DNA of 64,000 bases from Tubiluchus corallicola (Eukaryota; Priapulida; Priapulimorpha; Priapulimorphida; Tubiluchidae): assembly GCA_030141605.1 (NCBI GenBank), contig JAQGDQ010000183.1, forward strand, positions 362,241-426,240, in the 5' to 3' direction. Both the position numbers and the translations under genes were made by a program. This document shows, piece after piece, positions 58,530 through 64,000 of this stretch. Every line of letters starts with the position of its first letter. The first letter of the stretch is position 1. The notes beneath the pieces were generated by a model. It ran no database searches. It saw only the letters and a program-made list of their open reading frames with translations, and was not told the origin of the DNA.

Positions 58530-58690
58530 TATATATATTTGCTGTAAAATAGATGTAATATTTGATAAAAACGTTACAACAGACATCAGTCAGTGTTAGT
58601 AGCTAAATTTTCCTGTTGAAGGCAAATGCGTCCGGTTAGTAATCTAAGAAAAATAATGTAGTTAGTTGCTACTTCTAAAATTTACAAATT
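58530..58690. repeat. Dispersed tail repeat (partner of 61395-61560)
   Basis: cagtcagtgttagtagctaa and gaaggcaaatgcgtc match cagtgttagttaataaaa and aaggcaaatgcatc at the 3' end of the 61-kb LINE, so this is probably its 3' tail. Confidence 0.6.
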
Positions 58691-59034
58691 ACATTTACAC
58701 ACACAATTTTATTCAAATTATGTTACAAACGGTTAACGAGTCACAGAATGTACAATTTTAACTGGATACTTTTAACGCGAGAACTAATTGTACGTACCAA
58801 GAACTACACAACTCACACTATACAACAATAGGAAATTTTAAAGTACATACTTTACACAACACAAGAAATCACAGTATAAACATTATAACGCATTGAAACA
58901 TCATGTATACATAAATTTAGGACTGAGAGTCGATAACAGCACTGTGTGTTCATACTAAAGTAGTTGCTGATTACAGACTACGTATATAGTGAATTTAGAT
59001 GTATTAAAATTTACCATCTTGCATATACGTGAGT

Positions 59035-59350
59035 GATGTACCTGGATTTCTATCTAGTAGAAATAACGAAATACAGTACACCATTATGCGTGTCGCCGAA
59101 CTACTTTATTTACAATCCCACTTCTGACACCATGTTTTATGTTGATGTACCTGGATTTCTATCTAGTAGAAATAACGAAATACAGTACACCATTATGCGT
59201 GTTGCCGAACTACTTTATTTACAATCCCACTTCTGACACCATGTTTTATGTTGATGTACCTGGATTTCTATCTAGTAGAAATAACGAAATACAGTACACC
59301 ATTATGCGTGTTGCCGAACTACTTTATTTACAATCCCACTTCTGACGCAT
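59035..59350. repeat. 109-bp tandem repeat, 3 copies
   Basis: Units start gatgtacctggatttctatc at 59035, 59144 and 59253 and are almost identical. The loop between the two arms of the large inverted repeat. Confidence 0.95.
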
Positions 59351-59574
59351 TAATACATTTACAACGTACAAGCAGTGTGTTCATCTATTTCTTGTAAACA
59401 GGTTTCATCGACGCAAGCAGGGGGGATACGTGTCGATAGCAGGTGCATCGTGTACCGTTTATCAAACGCGCATACCTGTCAAAAACTTAGTCGTAAAAAT
59501 TATTAATTATTTTCGATCGATAAAATTTTGCACGCGAAAATAGTTGCGACGTCACGAAGCTGCGTGAAGTACCC

Positions 59575-60455
59575 GTATTAAACAAGTTGCAAACGTTCTG
59601 TTAACATTCTGTTTGCATATTTCACTAGGATTTGTCTATTAAAGCTCAAAGCATGAAATATACTGCATTGTATAGCCTCGAAAATTGTTGTACAATGTAA
59701 TGGGCTTACTATTATGAAAAGCCTATAAAACCGGAGCATTTATTTAACCCTTTCATACCCGTTGTATCCCATGGGATACGAGAATATTTTCTGCCCTTAA
59801 AATTAACAAAATTTTAAAACTGACAGTTATTTGATCTGTTAATAGTTATTTTGATTTAAGCCAATAACAATAGACTAAAAATGGTAATAAAATGGCAAAC
59901 TAGAAAATCTACATAGCATAAAAAACTGCGCAAGGTACAGTACTTTAGAGACGACTTTGTACAGATCAGCACAGCATGCATACTAAATGTCTTAAATACT
60001 TTAAAAAATTATCAGCAGTTGCAAAATGAAGCACATTTTATGCTTCCATTGAATCCCAATGTATCCCGTGGGATACAGGCTATATTTAGCACGCGGGCAC
60101 AGGTAGAAAAAAATAATTATGTGTAAACAAGATGGACATACTGAACAAAAGTACCAAGCCAAAAATTTTTTCTTATTAAAAAAATAATTTGGGACTGAAA
60201 GGGTTAACAATGAGTAAATGAAATACTGTTATTTTTCATTTTACTTACTTTGTGGAGCCTAAAGTGAAAAATTATTGCTAATTTCATGTGGAGTAACACA
60301 CTTATTTAGTAATACATCTAATCTGTATTCTATCTGATTCTATGAAACGATTATCAATAAATCAGTACAGGAGCTCCTCAAGGCTGTGTCCTGTTACCGA
60401 TGCTATACACTTCGTTTACATATTACTACGAAGTATTTTCCCCAAATACTGTACT
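59575..60455 (+). repeat. Large inverted repeat, right arm
   Basis: Pairs with 58110-58520. It is interrupted by a 456-bp element at 59748-60203 and continues into the LINE at its right end. Confidence 0.9.
59748..60203. mobile_element. piggyBac-like MITE (TTAA flanks)
   Basis: Ends ccctttcatacccgttg and, inverted, ccctttcagtcccaaat; flanked on both sides by TTAA (59744-59747, 60204-60207). The left arm of the inverted repeat has a single ttaa in the same context (minus: acttgtttaacaatg near 58350), an empty site. The ccc start and TTAA target are the marks of the piggyBac superfamily. Contains two palindromes, gtatcccatgggatac and gtatcccgtgggatac. Confidence 0.9.
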
Positions 60456-60741
60456 ATGATGGTAAAATTTAGCTGATGAAACAATGCTTACTGGCTTCAT
60501 TTGCAGTAACAACGAGAACAATTATTTTTGTGGAGGTTCAAAATTATGATGGTGCGAACTGAATAATTTAGAACTCAATGTTTCAAAAACAAAAGAGATG
60601 ATCGTAGATTTTAGAAAAAAGTCCGATGGAAAAACACCTTTACTTGTAAATAACGCAGACGTAGAAGTTGTTGAAGATTTCAAATTTCTACGAATAAAAT
60701 TTTCAGGTGATCTAAAATGGCCCGCCAGCGACCTTTTAAGA
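60365..60741 (+). pseudogene. LINE reverse transcriptase, 5' piece
   Basis: Decayed RT of the CR1/L2/Rex1 kind: GAPQGCVLLPMLYT, KFADETMLTG-like stretch in another frame, NNLELNVSKTKEMIVDFRKK and VVEDFKFLRIKFSGDLKW. Stops and shifts inactivate it. Split from its 3' piece by a hAT MITE. Confidence 0.82.
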
Positions 60742-61213
60742 CAGGGGTGTGCAAATTATCTGACTAGCCGGGCCACATTAAACATTCCCGCAATTCCTGC
60801 GGGCCACAGGCAGTTTGATCAAGGAGCCAAGTACAGAAAGGCCTAATAACGATTTTTTTGCATCCGACCTGCGTACATCATTACTATTACACTCAAGAAA
60901 CTATTTTAAAATTTATATTACAAACCATATATTTCTACTTTCAGGACAGATAGTGGTAATTTCATTACAATGCATATTAGTAATGTGTATCACACAGTCT
61001 GTGTAGTACAGTGACATTAAGCTACAACCATCATGTAAGGGTTAATGGCATCCGATCTAGTAGAAAAAACTACCCGCACTATCTTTGGGATCGTGGCACG
61101 GACTTCAGCTGGATACACTCAATTAATCGCCCAGGCCGCACTTTCATTAGGTTGACAAATCTCTTCGCGGGCCGCACAAATTCTCTCGGTGGGCCGCAAT
61201 TTGCACACCCCTG
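60742..61213 (+). mobile_element. hAT MITE family A, copy 6
   Basis: Ends caggggtgtgcaaattat and aatttgcacacccctg. 8-bp duplication ttttaaga / atttaaga (one mismatch). Inserted inside the LINE RT. Confidence 0.95.
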
Positions 61214-61395
61214 ATTTAAGACAAGTTAAATCATTTAACATTGCCCTGCTGTGATGAAGAGATTTTTCAGGCAGTGATTAACAGTGACTTAACGACATAC
61301 GTCGCTCTCTGGTATGACGCTACAACGCAGGAAGCTCGCAAGGTTGTTAAATCCGCTTCAAAAATTGTAGGATACGAACAACAACCTATATATAT
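61214..61395 (+). pseudogene. LINE reverse transcriptase, 3' piece
   Basis: Continues the 60365 LINE: DEEIFQAVINSDLTTYVALW, then EARKVVKSASKIVG, the thumb/C-terminal region of the same family. Followed by (TA)n and a tail with aataatctttatttgcc. Confidence 0.8.
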
Positions 61396-62100
61396 ATATA
61401 TAATAATCTTTATTTGCCATTAAAATACATTGATAATCACTGATAAAAACTTTACAGAGATGATCAATCAGTGTTAGTTAATAAAAACTTACACTGCTAA
61501 AGGCAAATGCATCAGTGCAATCTAAACTACTGTGCAGTAATGGAAAGTAACGACGAATAAAATCAAACGTATTTACAACTATGCACAAAAAAACTGAAAA
61601 AAAACTATGATTTAATTAATATGGCCATGAATATATGAATTCTGAATTAGTGTGTATGTTGTCGTACTGGTGTGATGGTATTTCATATCTGCTTAATATT
61701 AGTGATATATATATATATAATAGTAAATTTGATCACTGTGTATGACTTATTAGCACTTATGCAGCGTCTGATGGAATTTATTTTGTTCTAGCATATTTGT
61801 TGTAGAAACTACAAACTCTACAAACGTTTAGGCGTTAAAAAATCACACTAACGTTAACACGCCGCAAACAGTTGTGGAGCCGTCTGCTATAAGTAAGTTA
61901 TTGTTGTTTCACAGTGCACTTGACTCTTGAATGTTTGATAGGAGCGGCGACGGCGATTACCAACTTTAAGTTGGGACGACGACGACGATTTTTTAGCAGT
62001 CAGTGTTAATATCGCTGACTCTGTGAAAATAAAAAGTAAAATGAGAAAACTTATTATAATTTGAATAGGGCATTTCTTCCAACATTACTTTTAGGGACAT
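61395..62100. other. LINE tail and unassigned DNA
   Basis: 61395-61560 is the LINE tail repeat. The rest is AT-rich with a (TA)n run at about 61708 and no gene seen. Confidence 0.5.
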
Positions 62101-62114
62101 ATCTATGTAAAAGT

Positions 62115-62234
62115 AACTACGGCCAAATCACGCTGAAAACACCGGTTCTCGTCTGATCACCTAAGTTAAGCAACGTAGAGCCTGGTTAGTACTTGGGTGG
62201 GTGACCGCTTAGGAAGACCAGGTGCTGTAGGCTT
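62115..62234 (+). rRNA. 5S rRNA (gene-like head of a dispersed element)
   Basis: A full-length 120-nt 5S sequence: ctacggcc start, ctcgtctgatcacctaagtt, aagcaacgt (A box), gttagtacttgggtgggtga (C box) and ccaggtgctgtaggctt end. It departs from canonical 5S at several places (start aactacgg; cctaagtt; cttagg), so it may be a pseudogene. It is fused to a body of about 400 bp shared with 28888-29338, so I read it as the 5' head of a SINE3-like element. Confidence 0.8.
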
Positions 62235-62637
62235 GCGGGATGCCCACACTGCATCTCGACACTAGGTGGAGGAGCTGCACAAGGCAGCCAACGGCTAGAG
62301 AGCGGAGGAGGTCAAGTGACCCTTCCAAATCAGGAGTGGAGCCCCGAAGGCGGGCCAGTGCAGCATGCTCACTGACTCCGGCAGCTCCTGCAGCCAACCT
62401 GGTGCCAAATGTATCGCTCCGCTTTCCTTTGGACTACACCAGGGAGGAAGAGAGGGGGTTCCTGTTGTCTGCATCTCCATACATCTTGCCCAGGTGTGCA
62501 CCCTGGAGAGGCCACTCCAGTGGTTCAAGGATCGGATTGCTCAGCCACCGTCGACGCTGCAGCTCCATCAATGTGATCAATAACTGACTCTCTTGGCGCA
62601 CACTCCATTGTCTTCCGACACAGAAGGATGCCAACAA
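62235..62637 (+). repeat. Body of the 5S-derived element
   Basis: Begins gcgggatgcccacactgcat right after the 5S and ends near ccgacacagaaggatgccaa. Matches the body of 28888-29338 almost end to end, with an extra block of about 60 bp in the middle. Open frames here have no domain. Confidence 0.85.
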
Positions 62638-62690
62638 TTTTATTTGATTATCAGAAACACTTTGGCGTTATTGTAGGTATGCCTCGGTTG

Positions 62691-63040
<350 letters not shown>

Positions 63041-63335
63041 GCTCTATATTCAGCCGTAATGATACCAAACTGTTGTGGACTATATTCACCAGTGCCTGAA
63101 ATGTTTTGCACAATAATCACTGCTTCTTGTAGGACTGATAACATAATGCAAAATGTGTTAATTATACTGCTAGCCTCTGTTTATAAGACTTTTACGATCG
63201 TCAGTGTATTAATGTTTTGGAGAAAATTTTGGACCAACTTACAATGTTATTTTCCGTGCAGCTACGCTGATCATAATGTAATCATAGTCCTTGCTTACTT
63301 GCCGATTTAGGCTGTATTATATTTGTGCAAAATAA

Positions 63336-64000
63336 GTATATCTTGTGTACTTTATTCTGATTATGAGCTAGAAAGTACCGTGCAATGCTACAAATACGTG
63401 TATCTTGTGTACTTTATTCTGATTATGAGCTAGAAAGTACCTTGCAATGCTACAAATACGTGTATCTTGTGTACTTTAATTCTGATTATGAGCTAGAAAG
63501 TACCGCGCAATGCTACAAATAAGTGTATCTTGTGTACTTAATTCTGATTATGAACTACAAAGTACCGTGCAATGCTACAAATAAGTGCATCTTGTGTACT
63601 TTAATTCTGATTATGAGCTAGAAAGTACCGTGCAATGCTACAAATAAGTGTATCTTGTGTACTTTAATTCTGATTATGAGCTAGAAAGTACCGTGCAATG
63701 CTACAAATAAGTGTATATTGTGTACTTTAACTATAATTATGAGCTAGAAAGTGCCGTGCAATGCTACAAATACGTGCATCTTGTGTACTTTAATTCTGAT
63801 TATGAGCTACAAAGTACCGTGCAATGCTACAAATAAGTGTATCTTGTGTACTTTAATTATAATTATGAGCTAGAAAGTACCGTGCAATGCTACAAATAAG
63901 TGTATCTTGTGTACTTTAATTATGATTATGAGCTACAAAGTACCGTGCAATGCTACAAATAAGTGTATCTTGTGTACTTTAATTCTGATTATGAGCTACA
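63336..64000. repeat. 63-bp tandem array, more than 10 copies, cut by window end
   Basis: Unit gtatcttgtgtactttaatt, ctgattatgagctagaaagt and accgtgcaatgctacaaata. Variants tataattatgagc and gagctacaaagt. The array continues past the window. Confidence 0.96.

Overview
This is AT-rich nuclear DNA from an invertebrate-type metazoan. All recognisable protein genes are animal genes. Two are split by long GT-AG introns, and the rest of the window is packed with minisatellites, hAT-, pogo- and piggyBac-like short DNA transposons, LINE fragments, tRNA- and 5S-derived repeats and microsatellites. I see no bacterial operon, CRISPR array, prophage or viral genome. I cannot fix the phylum. The very conserved Scm, LSM6 and EXOSC7 proteins argue against a fast-evolving lineage, and an Scm protein that keeps two N-terminal FCS zinc fingers argues against a vertebrate.

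Layout. (1) About 0.8-11.3 kb, + strand: the last seven coding exons of a DEG/ENaC (ASIC-like) sodium channel. The N-terminal/TM1 exons lie outside the window. Its introns hold a 60-bp array, a 23-bp array fused to a broken LINE reverse transcriptase, a tRNA-derived SINE and MITEs. (2) 11.3-17.7 kb: the space between two convergent genes, with hAT-type MITEs, a large palindrome and one possible orphan exon. (3) 17.7-41.9 kb, - strand: a complete 13-coding-exon gene for the Polycomb protein Sex comb on midleg (Scm/SCMH1/SCML2 family). I spliced it by hand; all exon phases agree and the CDS totals 2304 nt (767 aa). Its order is FCS-FCS-MBT-MBT-linker-SLED-SAM. The introns carry large tandem arrays and many transposons. 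(4) 41.9-53.5 kb: gene-poor, repeat-rich DNA. (5) 53.5-55.8 kb, + strand: two compact intronless CDSs, LSM6 and EXOSC7, about 1.2 kb apart. The space between them is filled by an 87-bp minisatellite whose founding unit is the 3' end of the LSM6 coding sequence. Each CDS has a splice-acceptor-like site just before its ATG. (6) 55.8-64 kb: repeats, including a large inverted repeat whose right arm took a TTAA-flanked piggyBac-like insertion, a LINE split by a hAT MITE, a full 5S rRNA-derived element, a long (CT)n tract and a 63-bp array that runs off the end.

Functionally the genes are unrelated: a membrane cation channel, a Polycomb repressor, an Sm-like subunit of mRNA decay and U6 snRNP complexes, and a core subunit of the RNA exosome. 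LSM6 and EXOSC7 both act in RNA turnover and could share expression, but that is inference. The most unusual observations are the gene-derived LSM6 minisatellite, the 5S-headed dispersed element, the piggyBac-like insertion with its empty site preserved in the other arm of an inverted repeat, and a set of hAT MITEs with readable 8-bp target duplications.
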